Both the position numbers and the translations under genes were made by a program. Below the pieces are notes generated by a model that was not told the origin of the DNA, did no database searches, and was given only the letters and a program-made list of their open reading frames with translations. This document shows, in pieces, positions 24,560 to 34,148 of a stretch of DNA of 54,329 nucleotides (the stretch's first letter is position 1; each line of letters starts with the position of its first letter). Source of the DNA: Neisseria sp. (GTDB lineage Bacteria > Pseudomonadota > Gammaproteobacteria > Burkholderiales > Neisseriaceae); NCBI GenBank assembly GCA_030531795.1, contig JAUNMN010000001.1:50296-104624 (forward strand), given 5' to 3'.

Positions 24560-24604
24560 AATCATCTTCCTGCTTGGCTGAAAAATAATGGCGATATATG
24601 TTTA

Positions 24605-24616
24605 ATGCCGTCTGCA
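24605..24616 (+). repeat. Single uptake sequence in the pilM-ponA divergent region
   Basis: ATGCCGTCTGCA within the 133-bp region that must hold both promoters. Confidence 0.85.
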
Positions 24617-24692
24617 TTATGCAGGTAGCTTAATAAAATTTAAACAGATTTTACTTGATTTAATGCCAGAAATGGCACTTACTGATTCAAAT

Positions 24693-27029
24693 ATGATTAA
24701 AAAAATTATCACAACCTTCGTTGGCTTGGTCTTTGGCTTGGGTTTATTTGCGGTGGGTTTGGTGGCGATTGCCATTTTATTGACTTATCCGCGTTTGCCA
24801 TCTTTAGAAGCCGTGCAAAACTATCAGCCTAAAATGCCTTTGATGATTTATTCTGCAGACGGCAAGTTAATCGGCATGTATGGCGAAGAGCGTCGTGCGT
24901 TCACCAAAATCCAAGATTTTCCGAAAGTATTGAAAGACGCGGTGATTGCGGCGGAAGACAAACGCTTTTACGAACACTGGGGTGTGGACGTGATGGGCGT
25001 GGCGCGTGCGATTGTCGGCAACATAACGGCTGGTGGCGTAGAATCGGGCGCGAGTACGATTACTCAACAAGTTGCGAAAAACTTCTATTTGAGCAGTGAA
25101 AAAACCTTCACTCGCAAATTCAACGAGGCTTTGTTGGCGTATAAAATTGAACAAACGCTGACTAAAGACCAAATTCTGGAATTGTATTTCAATCAAATTT
25201 ACTTGGGACAACGCGCATACGGCTTCACGTCTGCCGCGCAAGTTTATTTCAATAAACCCGTTAAAAAACTCACTTTAGCCGAAGCCACGATTTTGGCTGG
25301 CTTGCCCAAAGCACCATCGGCGTTTAATCCGATTGTGAACCCAGAACGTGCTAAATTGCGTCAAGAATACATATTAAACAATATGTTAGAGCTGAAAATG
25401 ATTAGCCAGCAGCAACGCGATGCAGCTTTGAAAGAAGAGTTGCATTACGAGCGTTTTGTGCAAAAAATTGACCAAAGTGCTTTGTATGTGGCGGAAATGG
25501 CGCGTCAAGAAATGTATGACAAATACGGCGAAGACGCGTATTCAAAAGGTTTCCGTGTTTACACAACCGTGAACACCGAAAACCAAAAAGTGGCAACCGC
25601 TGCTTTGCGTCGCGCTTTGCGCAGCATGGGCACGGGCGGCACTTATCGTGGCGCGGAAAATTATTTGGATTTGAGCAAAGTAGAAGCGGAAGATGTGGAC
25701 GAAACCGTTGGGCAATATTTGTCGGGCATTTATGATGTGGACGGCATGAGCGCGGCGGTGGTTGTGAGCGCGTCTAAATCTAAAGGCATCACGATTCAGC
25801 TGAACAACGGTAAAAAAATCAAAATGACACCTGCGCAAATGGGTTCGGCACGTTCGGCTTTGTTAAACAGCAAAATGGGCGACGAACAAATTCGCAAAGG
25901 CGCGGTGATTCGTTTGAGTCGCGCAGGCGAGGGCTGGCGCATTGTGCAAGAGCCTTTATTGCAAGGTGCGATTGTGTCGGTGGATGCGAAAACGGGCGCG
26001 ATTCGTGCTTTGGTGGGCGGCTACGATTTCCACAGCAAGGCGTTTAACCGCGCCACGCAAGCGAAACGCCAACCTGGTTCATCGTTCAAACCATTCATTT
26101 ATTCGGCGGCTTTGTCTAAAGGCATGACGGCTGCAACCATCATCAATGATGCGCCTTTGTCGTTCCGCGGCTGGAATCCGAAAAACGCAGACGGCAGATA
26201 CGCAGGCCCGATTAGCATGCGTCAGGCTTTGACTGCATCTAAAAACATGGTGTCGATTCGTTTGCTGATGGCAAGCGGCGTGCCGTATACCCAGCAATAC
26301 ATTCAGAAATTTGGTTTTAAAGTTGCCGACCATCCAGCGTCGTTGTCTATGGCTTTGGGTGCAGGCGTGGCAACGCCTTTGCAAATGGCGGAATCTTATA
26401 CGCCGTTTGCGAACGGTGGCTACAAAGTTTCGGCGTATGTGATTGACAGAATTTACGATGGGCAAGGGCGTTTGCGTGCGCAAATGCAGCCTTTGGTGGC
26501 AGGCGAAAATGCGCCGCAAGTCATCGACCCGCGTAATGCTTATGTGATGTACAAAATGATGCAAGACGTGGTGAAACACGGTACGGCGCGTGCGGCTTTG
26601 TCGCTGGGACGCTCGGACATCGCAGGCAAAACGGGTACCACCAACGACAGCAAAGACGCTTGGTTTGTGGGCTTTAATCCTGATGTGGTTACATCGGTTT
26701 ATATCGGTTTTGACAAGCCGAAAAGCATGGGTAAATCGGCGTTTGGTGGCACGATTGCCTTGCCTGTTTGGGTGGAATATATGCGTTATGCATTAAACGG
26801 TAAGTCGGCGAAAGGCATGAAAGTGCCGTCTGGCATCGTGTTGCGCAACGGCGAATATTTTTTGAAAGAACAACAAGGTACAAGCAGTTCGGTGCATTTG
26901 GATAACAGCGGCACTGCACCGCGCCCAGCACGTCCGAAAGTGCAAACCTCGCCGCGTCAGGCAACGCCTGATAATGCAGGAAGCAACGCTGCGCCAGCGC
27001 AAGAAAACAGCACCGATGCTTTGTTCTAA
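24693..27029 (+). CDS. ponA: Penicillin-binding protein 1A
   Basis: Bifunctional class A PBP that polymerises and crosslinks peptidoglycan. Membrane anchor at about 8-32. Glycosyltransferase-51 domain with catalytic Glu in VIAAEDKRFYEHWGVD, plus GASTITQQVAKNFYLS and LELYFNQIYLGQRAYG. Transpeptidase motifs: SSFK (Ser463), SKN (in LTASKNMVS) and KTGTT (Lys646). 778 residues from ATG 24693, where the sequence begins MIKKIITTFVGLVFG like other neisserial PonA; ATG 24663 would add ten residues. The tail is Pro/Ser/Gln-rich. Uptake cores encode SADGK and NADGR. Confidence 0.96.
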   Translation: MIKKIITTFVGLVFGLGLFAVGLVAIAILLTYPRLPSLEAVQNYQPKMPLMIYSADGKLIGMYGEERRAFTKIQDFPKVLKDAVIAAEDKRFYEHWGVDVMGVARAIVGNITAGGVESGASTITQQVAKNFYLSSEKTFTRKFNEALLAYKIEQTLTKDQILELYFNQIYLGQRAYGFTSAAQVYFNKPVKKLTLAEATILAGLPKAPSAFNPIVNPERAKLRQEYILNNMLELKMISQQQRDAALKEELHYERFVQKIDQSALYVAEMARQEMYDKYGEDAYSKGFRVYTTVNTENQKVATAALRRALRSMGTGGTYRGAENYLDLSKVEAEDVDETVGQYLSGIYDVDGMSAAVVVSASKSKGITIQLNNGKKIKMTPAQMGSARSALLNSKMGDEQIRKGAVIRLSRAGEGWRIVQEPLLQGAIVSVDAKTGAIRALVGGYDFHSKAFNRATQAKRQPGSSFKPFIYSAALSKGMTAATIINDAPLSFRGWNPKNADGRYAGPISMRQALTASKNMVSIRLLMASGVPYTQQYIQKFGFKVADHPASLSMALGAGVATPLQMAESYTPFANGGYKVSAYVIDRIYDGQGRLRAQMQPLVAGENAPQVIDPRNAYVMYKMMQDVVKHGTARAALSLGRSDIAGKTGTTNDSKDAWFVGFNPDVVTSVYIGFDKPKSMGKSAFGGTIALPVWVEYMRYALNGKSAKGMKVPSGIVLRNGEYFLKEQQGTSSSVHLDNSGTAPRPARPKVQTSPRQATPDNAGSNAAPAQENSTDALF

Positions 27030-27046
27030 TTTGTTTTGAAGACAAG

Positions 27047-27072
27047 ATGCCGTCTGCAATCAGCAGACGGCA
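27047..27072 (+). repeat. Uptake-sequence inverted pair after ponA
   Basis: ATGCCGTCTGCA (27047-27058) and GCAGACGGCA (27063-27072) with a 4-5 base loop; no T-run follows directly. Confidence 0.75.
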
Positions 27073-27083
27073 ACCGATAAAAT

Positions 27084-27118
27084 AAAACCTTGAAAGTGTG
27101 TGCTTTCAAGGTTTTTAT
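27084..27118. terminator. Bidirectional terminator between ponA and tyrB
   Basis: AAAACCTTGAAAG pairs with CTTTCAAGGTTTT around TGTGTG, followed by T residues; A-rich on the other side. Confidence 0.92.
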
Positions 27119-27141
27119 TCATTTGAGCCGCAGATTGTGGC

Positions 27142-28335
27142 TTATTTTAAAACTTCGGCAAACGACTGGGCAACGTAATCAATATTGCCTTCGTTCAAAC
27201 CCGCGATGCAAATGCGACCTGTGCCAACCAAATACACGGCAAATTCGTCTTGCAAACGCTGTACTTGTTCAGGCGACAAACCTGTGTAGCTGAACATGCC
27301 GCGTTGTTTGATGAAATACGAAAAATCGCGTTCAGGGAGGCGTTCGCTTAAAGCGGCGTACAATTTTTGGCGCATCAAACGAATGCGGTCGCGCATTTGT
27401 GCCACTTCACCTTCCCACATTTGACGCAATTTCGGCGTGTTCATCACGGCTCCGGTGATGTTGCCTGCGTGCGATGGTGGGCTAGAGTAAATGCGACGCA
27501 CGGTGAATTTGAGTTGTCCAAACACCAAATCGGCTTGTTCACGCGTTGGACAAACCACGCTCAAACCGCCCGCGCGTTCTCCGTAAAACGACAGATTTTT
27601 GGAAAAAGAATTGCTCACAAACACAGGCAAACCCAGTTGAACCGCTTGGCGAATCGCGTAAGCATCGGCTTCTAAATCGTCGCCAAAACCTTGATAGGCG
27701 ATGTCCATAAAGGCAATCAGTTCGCGTTCGGCAACCACCGCCAACACTTGATTCCATTGTTCTTGCGTCAAATCCACGCCTGTCGGGTTGTGGCAGCAAG
27801 GGTGCAATAAAACGATGCTGTGTTTGGCTAAAGTTTTGAAAAACGCCAACATTTCATCAAATTTCACGCCCACAGTCGCCGCGTCATAATAGGGATAAGT
27901 ACCAACTTCAAAGCCTGCGCCTTCAAAAATCGATTTGTGGTTGTCCCAAGTTGGGTCACTGACATAGACTTTTGAACCTGCAAACCAGCGTGCTAAAAAG
28001 TCTGCACCAACTTTCAATGCGCCCGAACCGCCTATGGTTTGAATGGTGGCAACGCGCTGTTCGGCAAGGGCTGGGCTGTCTTTTCCAAACAATAATGCTT
28101 GCACCGCGCTGCGGTATTCTGCCAAACCTTCCATCGGCAAATAAGAACGGGCAGGGCTGGCGGCAGCTCGTGTTTGCTCGGCTTCAATCACGCTGGGTAA
28201 AACGGGCAATTTGCCGTTTTCGTCAAAATAAATGCCGATGCCTAAATTCACTTTATTCGCACGCGTGTCTTGATTGAATTTTTCTACCAAACCCAAAATC
28301 GGGTCGCCTGCATAATGGCTAACTTGTTGAAACAT
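27142..28335 (-). CDS. tyrB: Aromatic amino acid (aspartate-family) aminotransferase
   Basis: PLP-dependent class I aminotransferase for tyrosine, phenylalanine and aspartate/glutamate. The N-terminus MFQQVSHYAGDPILGLVEKFNQD, YLPMEGLAEYR, SDPTWDNHKSIFEGAGFEV, HPCCHNPTGVDLT, and the PLP lysine in SNSFSKNLSFYGERAG. The C-terminal FSYTGLSPEQVQRLQDEFAVYLVGTGRICIAGLN supplies the substrate-carboxylate Arg. 397 residues; aspC is an alternative name since the subfamilies overlap. GAGG lies before the ATG. Confidence 0.92.
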   Translation of the reverse strand: MFQQVSHYAGDPILGLVEKFNQDTRANKVNLGIGIYFDENGKLPVLPSVIEAEQTRAAASPARSYLPMEGLAEYRSAVQALLFGKDSPALAEQRVATIQTIGGSGALKVGADFLARWFAGSKVYVSDPTWDNHKSIFEGAGFEVGTYPYYDAATVGVKFDEMLAFFKTLAKHSIVLLHPCCHNPTGVDLTQEQWNQVLAVVAERELIAFMDIAYQGFGDDLEADAYAIRQAVQLGLPVFVSNSFSKNLSFYGERAGGLSVVCPTREQADLVFGQLKFTVRRIYSSPPSHAGNITGAVMNTPKLRQMWEGEVAQMRDRIRLMRQKLYAALSERLPERDFSYFIKQRGMFSYTGLSPEQVQRLQDEFAVYLVGTGRICIAGLNEGNIDYVAQSFAEVLK

Positions 28336-28403
28336 ATTGTTTATCCTCTATGAAGTTATGAAAAATACAGTCATTCAAATGAACTTGTTTGACTGCGAAA
28401 ATC

Positions 28404-28471
28404 ATGCCGTCTGCGCTTGAAAGAGGTCTGATTCGCGAAGCTGAAAAGACGACTTCGGTTGCAGACGGCAT
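28404..28471 (-). repeat. Widely spaced uptake-sequence inverted pair between nagZ and tyrB
   Basis: ATGCCGTCTGCG (28404-28415) and TGCAGACGGCAT (28460-28471) around a 44-base loop. Confidence 0.7.
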
Positions 28472-28473
28472 CA

Positions 28474-29556
28474 TTAAAACGCTTCGCCCACTTTCACGCC
28501 GTTTTGCGTGTCTTTCGGGCTAGATAATTGTTGGCAAATGGCTTGTGCCGCTTGAAATTCGTTGCTTTGCATGATTTCGCTGGCTTGCTCTGGCGACAGC
28601 GTGCCAGCCATGTATTGCCAACGCGCCGCCAAGTTGGGGTTGTTGGGCGCAACAAAATCGTTGCGCAATTCGTCCACCAAATCAGGGCGATTGCACACCA
28701 ACACGATGTCGCAACCCGCCTCAAACGCCAAAGCGCAACGCTGTTTGATGCCGCCTGCGCTGACCGCGCCTTCCATGGTCATGTCATCAGAAAAAATCAC
28801 GCCGTCAAAACCGATTTTTTCACGCAACACGTTTTGCAACCAAACGCGCGAAAAACCTGCTGGCTGGCTGTCAATTTGTTCGTACACCACGTGCGCTGGC
28901 ATTACCGCCGCCATGCCTGAATCGGCAAGTGCTTGAAATGGCTGCAAATCGTCTTGCCACAATTCATCAAAGGTGCGCGTGTCGCGTGGCAAAGTCAAAT
29001 GGCTGTCGCCTTCCACGAAACCATGCCCTGGGAAATGTTTGCCACAGGCTTTCATGCCGCCTTTTTGCAAACCGCGTTGCAAGGCAAGGGCTAGTTGGGT
29101 AACGACTTGGCTGTCGCCGTGAAAACTGCGATTGCCGATGACCGAACATTGTCCCCAGTCCAAATCCAACACGGGCGTAAACGATAAATCCACGCCGCAC
29201 GCTGCCAACTCGGTTGCCAAAACCCAACCGACTTGCTCGGCTTGAGTGCAGGCGGCATCTTGCCCTTGCGCATCCCACACTTCGCCCAAAGCACGCATCG
29301 CTGGCAAACGGGTGAAACCGTCAATGAAACGCTGCACGCGTCCGCCTTCGTGGTCCACCGCCACAATCAATTCGGGAGTACGTAAGGCTTTGATTTCAGC
29401 AACCAAATTTTTCAGTTGCGCCACGGATTCAAAATTGCGGCGAAACAAAATCACGCCGCCGATGGCTGCGTCGCACAAACGCTGTTTTTCTTCATCGCTT
29501 AAAGTGTAAGCCGCCACATCCGCCATCACCGCGCCGCGTGCCAAAGAAATGCTCAT
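28474..29556 (-). CDS. nagZ: Beta-N-acetylhexosaminidase NagZ
   Basis: Cytoplasmic glycoside hydrolase family 3 enzyme that removes GlcNAc from anhydromuropeptides during cell-wall recycling. VDHEGGRVQRF, the nucleotide-independent motif CGKHFPGHGFVEGDSHLTLP with the mobile-loop His, and the nucleophile Asp in VIFSDDMTMEGA are all present. 360 residues; the start MSISLARGAVMADVA aligns with neisserial NagZ. It begins 11 bases after the upstream protease gene, so probably co-transcribed. Confidence 0.96.
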   Translation of the reverse strand: MSISLARGAVMADVAAYTLSDEEKQRLCDAAIGGVILFRRNFESVAQLKNLVAEIKALRTPELIVAVDHEGGRVQRFIDGFTRLPAMRALGEVWDAQGQDAACTQAEQVGWVLATELAACGVDLSFTPVLDLDWGQCSVIGNRSFHGDSQVVTQLALALQRGLQKGGMKACGKHFPGHGFVEGDSHLTLPRDTRTFDELWQDDLQPFQALADSGMAAVMPAHVVYEQIDSQPAGFSRVWLQNVLREKIGFDGVIFSDDMTMEGAVSAGGIKQRCALAFEAGCDIVLVCNRPDLVDELRNDFVAPNNPNLAARWQYMAGTLSPEQASEIMQSNEFQAAQAICQQLSSPKDTQNGVKVGEAF

Positions 29557-29567
29557 GGTGTTTTACC

Positions 29568-30971
29568 TTATTTGTTCAAAACCAAGAAAATGGTGTTGCC
29601 GCGTCTTTGCACCAACAAAGACACGCTCGCAGGCGATTTGTCCCACGCTTGTTTGAAGCTGGCTTCATCGCTCACTGCTTGCATATTCACGGCTTCAATG
29701 CTGTCGCCCGCACGCAAACCGATGCGTGCCGCTTGTTGTTCGGCTTTCACAACCAATAAACGGGCTGTGCCATTGACATGGCTTGCCGCCAAAAATAAGC
29801 CTGTGTTGCCCACGCTAAACGCAGGGCTGCTTTCGCTTTGGCTGCTGCTCGGTTCACTGTTGCTGGCTGGGTTTGCCGTGCCTTCGTTGAGCACGTTCAA
29901 TTGCGCTTTGATGTCTTTTTGTTCGCCGTTGCGCCACACGCCCAACACCACTTCTTTACCTGGTGCGATTGAGCCAATCAGCGATGGCAATTCGGTTGAT
30001 GAACGCACTTCCTGACCGTTTACCGAGCGAATGATGTCGCCCACTTGTAAGCCAGCTTCTTCACCTGGGCTGTTGGGGAAGACTTGCGAAATCAATGCGC
30101 CGTTGGGTTTATCCAAACCGAATGATTGCGCTAAATCGTATGACACTTCTTGAATTTGCACGCCAAGCTGACCGCGTTCCACTTTGCCTGTGGTGCGCAA
30201 TTGTTCGGCAACATTCATCGCGATATTGATGGGAATTGCAAACGAAATGCCAACCGAACCGCCTGTTCGGCTATAAATTTGCGAATTAACGCCAATCACT
30301 TGTCCATTCAAATTAAACAGCGGGCCGCCTGAATTGCCAGGGTTAATCGCCACATCGGTTTGAATGAATGGCGTGTAGGTTTCATTAGGCAAGCTGCGAC
30401 CTTTTGCTGACACAATGCCTGCGGTTACACTGCTGTCAAAGCCATAAGGCGCACCGATGGCGGCAACCCACTCGCCAACTTTCAAATCCTGCGGATTGCC
30501 GATTTTCACAGCTGGCAAATCAGTTGCATCGATTTTTAACACTGAAATATCGGTTTTTTTGTCCGAACCAATCAATTTGGCGCGGTATTCGCGTTTGTCG
30601 TGCAAGGTAACTTTAATCGTTTCCATCTCCTCAATCACATGGGTGTTGGTGATGATGAAGCCGTCTGCGGAAATCAAAAAGCCTGTGCCGAAATTGTCGT
30701 TTTCGCCGCTGAAATCAAAATTTTCCGAACCAAAGCCCAGCGTTTCATTTTCGGCGTTGTTCGCACCAAAGGCTTGAATGCTGACCACCGCTTGCGCTTC
30801 TTTTTCTACCAGTGTGCTAAAGTCTGGCAAAAGTTGGCTTGAGGTGCTGGCTGGGCTGTTTTCGGTTTTGGCAACGACCGCTGATGCGGCTGGCTCGCTT
30901 TGTTCATCGCTGCAGGCGGCAAGCCATAAAGGCACAGTGAGCGTGAGTGCGATAAATGGGCTTTTTTTCAT
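29568..30971 (-). CDS. degQ: Lipid-anchored DegP/DegQ-type serine protease
   Basis: Periplasmic quality-control protease with two PDZ domains. Signal peptide with lipobox LWLAAC makes it a lipoprotein, unlike E. coli DegP/DegQ. Catalytic triad: His in IITNTHVIEEM, Asp in DKKTDISVLKI, Ser in NPGNSGGPLFN. PDZ1 (about 270-350) includes GALISQVFPNSPGEEAGLQVGDII; PDZ2 (about 390-467) is shorter and ends RRGNTIFLVLNK. Residues 35-85 form a low-complexity tether. From memory the meningococcal DegQ homologue is also a lipoprotein. Gene name by similarity, so moderate certainty. Confidence 0.92.
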   Translation of the reverse strand: MKKSPFIALTLTVPLWLAACSDEQSEPAASAVVAKTENSPASTSSQLLPDFSTLVEKEAQAVVSIQAFGANNAENETLGFGSENFDFSGENDNFGTGFLISADGFIITNTHVIEEMETIKVTLHDKREYRAKLIGSDKKTDISVLKIDATDLPAVKIGNPQDLKVGEWVAAIGAPYGFDSSVTAGIVSAKGRSLPNETYTPFIQTDVAINPGNSGGPLFNLNGQVIGVNSQIYSRTGGSVGISFAIPINIAMNVAEQLRTTGKVERGQLGVQIQEVSYDLAQSFGLDKPNGALISQVFPNSPGEEAGLQVGDIIRSVNGQEVRSSTELPSLIGSIAPGKEVVLGVWRNGEQKDIKAQLNVLNEGTANPASNSEPSSSQSESSPAFSVGNTGLFLAASHVNGTARLLVVKAEQQAARIGLRAGDSIEAVNMQAVSDEASFKQAWDKSPASVSLLVQRRGNTIFLVLNK

Positions 30972-31007
30972 GAATATTCCTTTTTTCTTTTCTTTGTGGA
31001 GATGGTT

Positions 31008-31646
31008 TTACATGGCAATGGTTTTGCCACGATATTCGCATAAATCATTAACCAAACATTGATGACATAAGGGTTTTTGTGCTTTACAGGTGTAGCGACC
31101 GTGCAAAATCAGCCAGTGATGCGCATCGAGTAAAAATTCTTTCGGTATCACTTTTAATAATTTGTCTTCCACTTCGCGCACGTTTTTTCCTGGGGCAAGG
31201 TTCATGCGGTTGGACACGCGAAAAATGTGGGTATCGACCGCCATCGCCACTTGCCGAAATGCGGTATTCAACACCACATTCGCGGTTTTGCGTCCCACCC
31301 CTGGCAAGGCTTCCAGCTCTTCTCGCGTTTGCGGAATTTCGCCATTGTAGCGGTTCACCAAAATTTGACAGGTTTCAATCACATGTTTGGATTTGGTTTT
31401 GTACAAACCGATGGTTTTGGTGTATTCCATCACGCCTTCCAAACCCAAATCCAGCATGGCTTGCGGCGTGGGCGCGGCGGGGAAGAGTTTAGCGGTTGCT
31501 TTATTTACGCCGACATCGGTTGCCTGCGCCGACAGCAACACCGCAATCAGCAATTCAAACGGATTGTTGTAGTTCAGCTCGGTTTGCGGGTGCGGATTGG
31601 CGGCTTGCCAACGCGAAAACATTTCATGGCGGATTTGTTTGTTCAT
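31008..31646 (-). CDS. nth: Endonuclease III
   Basis: Base-excision repair glycosylase/AP lyase for oxidised pyrimidines. The helix-hairpin-helix LEALPGVGRKTANVVL carries the catalytic Lys, and MAVDTHIFRVSNRM the catalytic Asp. The 4Fe-4S site C-x6-C-x2-C-x5-C is complete (CKAQKPLCHQCLVNDLC). 212 residues, as in E. coli. It precedes the lipoprotein protease by 36 bp on the same strand. Confidence 0.97.
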   Translation of the reverse strand: MNKQIRHEMFSRWQAANPHPQTELNYNNPFELLIAVLLSAQATDVGVNKATAKLFPAAPTPQAMLDLGLEGVMEYTKTIGLYKTKSKHVIETCQILVNRYNGEIPQTREELEALPGVGRKTANVVLNTAFRQVAMAVDTHIFRVSNRMNLAPGKNVREVEDKLLKVIPKEFLLDAHHWLILHGRYTCKAQKPLCHQCLVNDLCEYRGKTIAM

Positions 31647-31679
31647 TTTATGGATTGATTGTTCTGTTTTTTGGGGTTT

Positions 31680-31732
31680 ATGCCGTCTGCGCCTAGGCTG
31701 TGCTGGGGATTTGCTTTGCTTGCAGACGGCAT
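31680..31732 (-). repeat. Uptake-sequence inverted pair between nuclease genes
   Basis: ATGCCGTCTGCG (31680-31691) and TGCAGACGGCAT (31721-31732), 29-base loop; it probably ends the thermonuclease transcript. Confidence 0.7.
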
Positions 31733-31735
31733 AAA

Positions 31736-32353
31736 TTATTGTTGTTCACGCTGTTGTTTGCGGTAAGTCCAAGGCGGCGTGGGCGAAGATTGTTGCCACA
31801 AACCGACGCGCTCGTCTTTGGCATTTTTTTGCGCTTGCTCGTATTCGCGATACGCGCTTTTGTCTTGTTTTTTCTTGGCAATGGAAACGTAGTGCCACGC
31901 ATTGCCGTTTTGAACTTGCTGCAAATTGATGTCTTTGCCGTTCAGATTAACACGCGCGACTTCGCGGCCGTATTGGTCGACATCAAACACGTTTACTTGC
32001 ACGGTTTCGCCGATAAGGGCTTCGCGCAAAGCATCGCGACTGGCGATGCCGTGTTGCTGCGTGGTTTCGGGTGCGTCAATGTATGCCAAACGAACTTTGT
32101 GATTTTTCCCGTCGCTGTCGCGCAAACGCAAAGTGTCGCCGTCGCTGACGGCATTGACTTTGCCGCTGTATTGGCGTTTTTTCGGCAAACGCGTGCTTTT
32201 GGAATCAATTTCCAAAACCTGTTCAATACGTTGAATCAAAACCTGTTCAATATGTTGAATGATTTGACCTGCGGTGCTGCTTTCTGCAGGTTGCCAACCG
32301 AATAAGCCAAGCGTGGCGATGAACCAAGGCCAGATGGTGTTGAGTGAAAGCAT
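31736..32353 (-). CDS. Exported thermonuclease (SNase family)
   Basis: Staphylococcal-nuclease-like Ca2+-dependent nuclease. Hydrophobic N-terminus (LNTIWPWFIATLGLFGW) as a signal or anchor; SNase core from about residue 62: GKVNAVSDGDTLRLRD, VRLAYIDAPET with the first catalytic Arg, and DQYGREVARV with the second. The C-terminus AYREYEQAQKNAKDERVGLWQ is typical. A short internal duplication (IEQVLIQRIEQVL, residues about 35-47) is visible also at DNA level. Pathogenic Neisseria have a similar exported Nuc that degrades extracellular DNA and NETs; the same role is inferred here. Confidence 0.9.
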   Translation of the reverse strand: MLSLNTIWPWFIATLGLFGWQPAESSTAGQIIQHIEQVLIQRIEQVLEIDSKSTRLPKKRQYSGKVNAVSDGDTLRLRDSDGKNHKVRLAYIDAPETTQQHGIASRDALREALIGETVQVNVFDVDQYGREVARVNLNGKDINLQQVQNGNAWHYVSIAKKKQDKSAYREYEQAQKNAKDERVGLWQQSSPTPPWTYRKQQREQQ

Positions 32354-32497
32354 AAGTATTTAAAATATCAAAGGAAATAATCAATTTTCAAACGCGGCGA
32401 CAGTTTGTTAAGCTGGTTTTAAAAATCGATTTGCTTAACCGAAAATCCGCCACGCAAAAATGTGCTTATTGTACGCTGGAATTGTTTTTTTGTGGGC

Positions 32498-32509
32498 TGC
32501 AGACGGCAT
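32498..32509 (-). repeat. Single uptake sequence
   Basis: TGCAGACGGCAT in the 221-bp gap between the thermonuclease gene and the GyrI-like gene. The gap otherwise shows AT-rich sequence with no coding frame. Confidence 0.85.
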
Positions 32510-32574
32510 GAAAACGCGAATTTTTTGCGATTTGAGCTGAAAAAGTGCAGCCGAAATCGGGTTTAAGCGTGCGG

Positions 32575-32961
32575 CTAACGTTTGCTTTGAACGGCGATGA
32601 AAATGTTGGTTTCGCTTTCGGTGTAACGTTCAAAATCAATGCTGTAAGCACGCGCCAAAATGCCTTCTTGTTCTTGCTGCCAAATGCTTTGCCAAGTGGC
32701 GAGAATCTGTTCGCGTTGGCTGGGAAAGGTTTGATAAGTCGATAAATGTTCAATTACAATCGGCTCGCTGCCATTGGGGATTTCGGTGGCGATGGAAAAG
32801 CGATAATCGCCGTTTGCGTCGCTTTGATATTCGGAATAAACGCCGTAAATCGTTTGTGCGCAGGGTAGAGCGGTTTGCTGCCAAAGTTTGGGAATTTCTT
32901 GTTCGGCGATGTTGTTGTTCAGCACAAGGCTCACGATGGGATAGAGTTTGAGTGTGTTCAT
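32575..32961 (-). CDS. GyrI-like/effector-binding domain protein
   Basis: Small cytoplasmic protein whose pattern matches the stand-alone AraC/Rob effector-binding (GyrI-like, Cass2-type) family: IYGVYSEYQSDANGDYRFSIATEI, then IVIEHLSTYQTFPS, ILATWQSIWQQ, ARAYSIDFERYTESETNIFIAVQ. The Glu in IDFERY and aromatic residues are typical of the small-molecule pocket. 128 residues, no DNA-binding domain. Such proteins bind cationic drugs or inhibit gyrase in other bacteria; the ligand here is unknown. Confidence 0.75.
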   Translation of the reverse strand: MNTLKLYPIVSLVLNNNIAEQEIPKLWQQTALPCAQTIYGVYSEYQSDANGDYRFSIATEIPNGSEPIVIEHLSTYQTFPSQREQILATWQSIWQQEQEGILARAYSIDFERYTESETNIFIAVQSKR

Positions 32962-32984
32962 TTTGTTGTGATGAGAATGGATAA

Positions 32985-33009
32985 AAAATACCCGCCAAAT
33001 CGGGCGGGC
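32985..33009 (-). terminator. Terminator of the rpsP-rimM-trmD-rplS operon
   Basis: On the minus strand, CCCGCC pairs with GGCGGG around a 6-base loop and is followed by TATTTTTTAT. Confidence 0.85.
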
Positions 33010-33018
33010 ATTGTGAAA

Positions 33019-33384
33019 TTAACCTTTACGAGCAGGCAATTTTTCTTTAATGCGAGCGGCTTTACCAGTCAAGCCGCGCAAGTAGTACAATTTCGCACGG
33101 CGCACATCACCGCGACGTTTTACTTCAATTTTTTCTACGTTTGGCGAATACAATTGGAAAGTACGTTCAACGCCTTCGCCATTAGAGATTTTGCGTACAA
33201 TCACGTTGCTGTTCAAGCCACGGTTGCGGCGAGCGATTACCACGCCTTCGTAGGCTTGCAGACGGCTGCGGTTGCCCTCAACCACGCGTACAGACACGAC
33301 AACGGTGTCGCCTGGTGCGAATTCAGGGATTTCTTTGTTTAAGCGAGCGATTTCTTCTTGCTCTAATTGTTGAATCAAGTTCAT
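33019..33384 (-). CDS. rplS: 50S ribosomal protein L19
   Basis: Structural ribosomal protein at the 30S-50S interface. [39 protein letters not shown] is the family N-terminus; [45 protein letters not shown] the C-terminal half. 121 residues. Last gene of its operon, 14 bases after trmD. A near-exact uptake core (about 33254-33263) encodes RLQA, showing the motif is tolerated even in a ribosomal gene. Confidence 0.98.
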   Translation of the reverse strand: MNLIQQLEQEEIARLNKEIPEFAPGDTVVVSVRVVEGNRSRLQAYEGVVIARRNRGLNSNVIVRKISNGEGVERTFQLYSPNVEKIEVKRRGDVRRAKLYYLRGLTGKAARIKEKLPARKG

Positions 33385-33398
33385 GTTTATTTCCTAAA

Positions 33399-34148
33399 TT
33401 ATGATTGGCTATCCTGTTGCTCTTGTAAGATTTCTTGCAAGAGACGGGATTCCTCTGGGATTAAACTGCGCTTTTCCAGTAAATCGGGTCGGCGCACTAG
33501 GGTGCGTTGCAACGATTGTTTCAATCGCCACTTCGCAATCAAAGCATGATTACCCGAGCGTAAAACCTCTGGTACGCTCATGCCTTGAAATTCGATTGGA
33601 CGGGTGTAATGCGGACAATCTAACAAGCCATCAGCAAAAGAATCTTGTTCGGCTGATTGTTTGTCGCCCAACACGCCATCAATTAAACGCAAAACCGCAT
33701 CCATCAACATCATCGCAGGCAGCTCGCCACCTGAAACCACAAAGTCACCGATGCTGATTTCTTCGTCTACACTGTTTTGAATCACGCGCTCATCAATGCC
33801 CTCATAACGCCCACACAACAAAATCAAATGTTTTTCTTGTGCCAAAGCCTGTGCTTTGTGATGCGTTAAAGGTTTGCCTTGTGGGCTTAAATAAATCACT
33901 TTGGCTGTGCCGTCTGCACTTTGTTTGGCGACATCAATCGCCGCTTGCAACGGTGCAGTCATCATAATCATGCCTGGCCCGCCACCAAAAGGGCGGTCGT
34001 CGATATGTCCGAATTTATTATCGGCAAATTGACGAGGATTGATGGCTGAAAACTGCCAAAGTCCTTGTTTTAAGGCTCTACCGCTCACGCCATGCTCCGT
34101 AATGGCTTGAAACATTTCAGGAAACAAGGTTATGGCTTGGATATTCAT
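33399..34148 (-). CDS. trmD: tRNA (guanine37-N1)-methyltransferase
   Basis: SPOUT methyltransferase that makes m1G37 and prevents frameshifting. Trefoil-knot SAM motifs [22 protein letters not shown] and [18 protein letters not shown]; the C-terminal domain has [12 protein letters not shown] and [14 protein letters not shown]. 249 residues. Its start shares one base with the rimM stop. An uptake core encodes SADG at about residue 77. Confidence 0.98.
   Translation of the reverse strand: MNIQAITLFPEMFQAITEHGVSGRALKQGLWQFSAINPRQFADNKFGHIDDRPFGGGPGMIMMTAPLQAAIDVAKQSADGTAKVIYLSPQGKPLTHHKAQALAQEKHLILLCGRYEGIDERVIQNSVDEEISIGDFVVSGGELPAMMLMDAVLRLIDGVLGDKQSAEQDSFADGLLDCPHYTRPIEFQGMSVPEVLRSGNHALIAKWRLKQSLQRTLVRRPDLLEKRSLIPEESRLLQEILQEQQDSQS

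Noticed and set aside
24663..24692. Upstream ATG adding ten residues to ponA
   Set aside because: Homologues begin at MIKKI; neither start has a strong ribosome site, so the family start was chosen.
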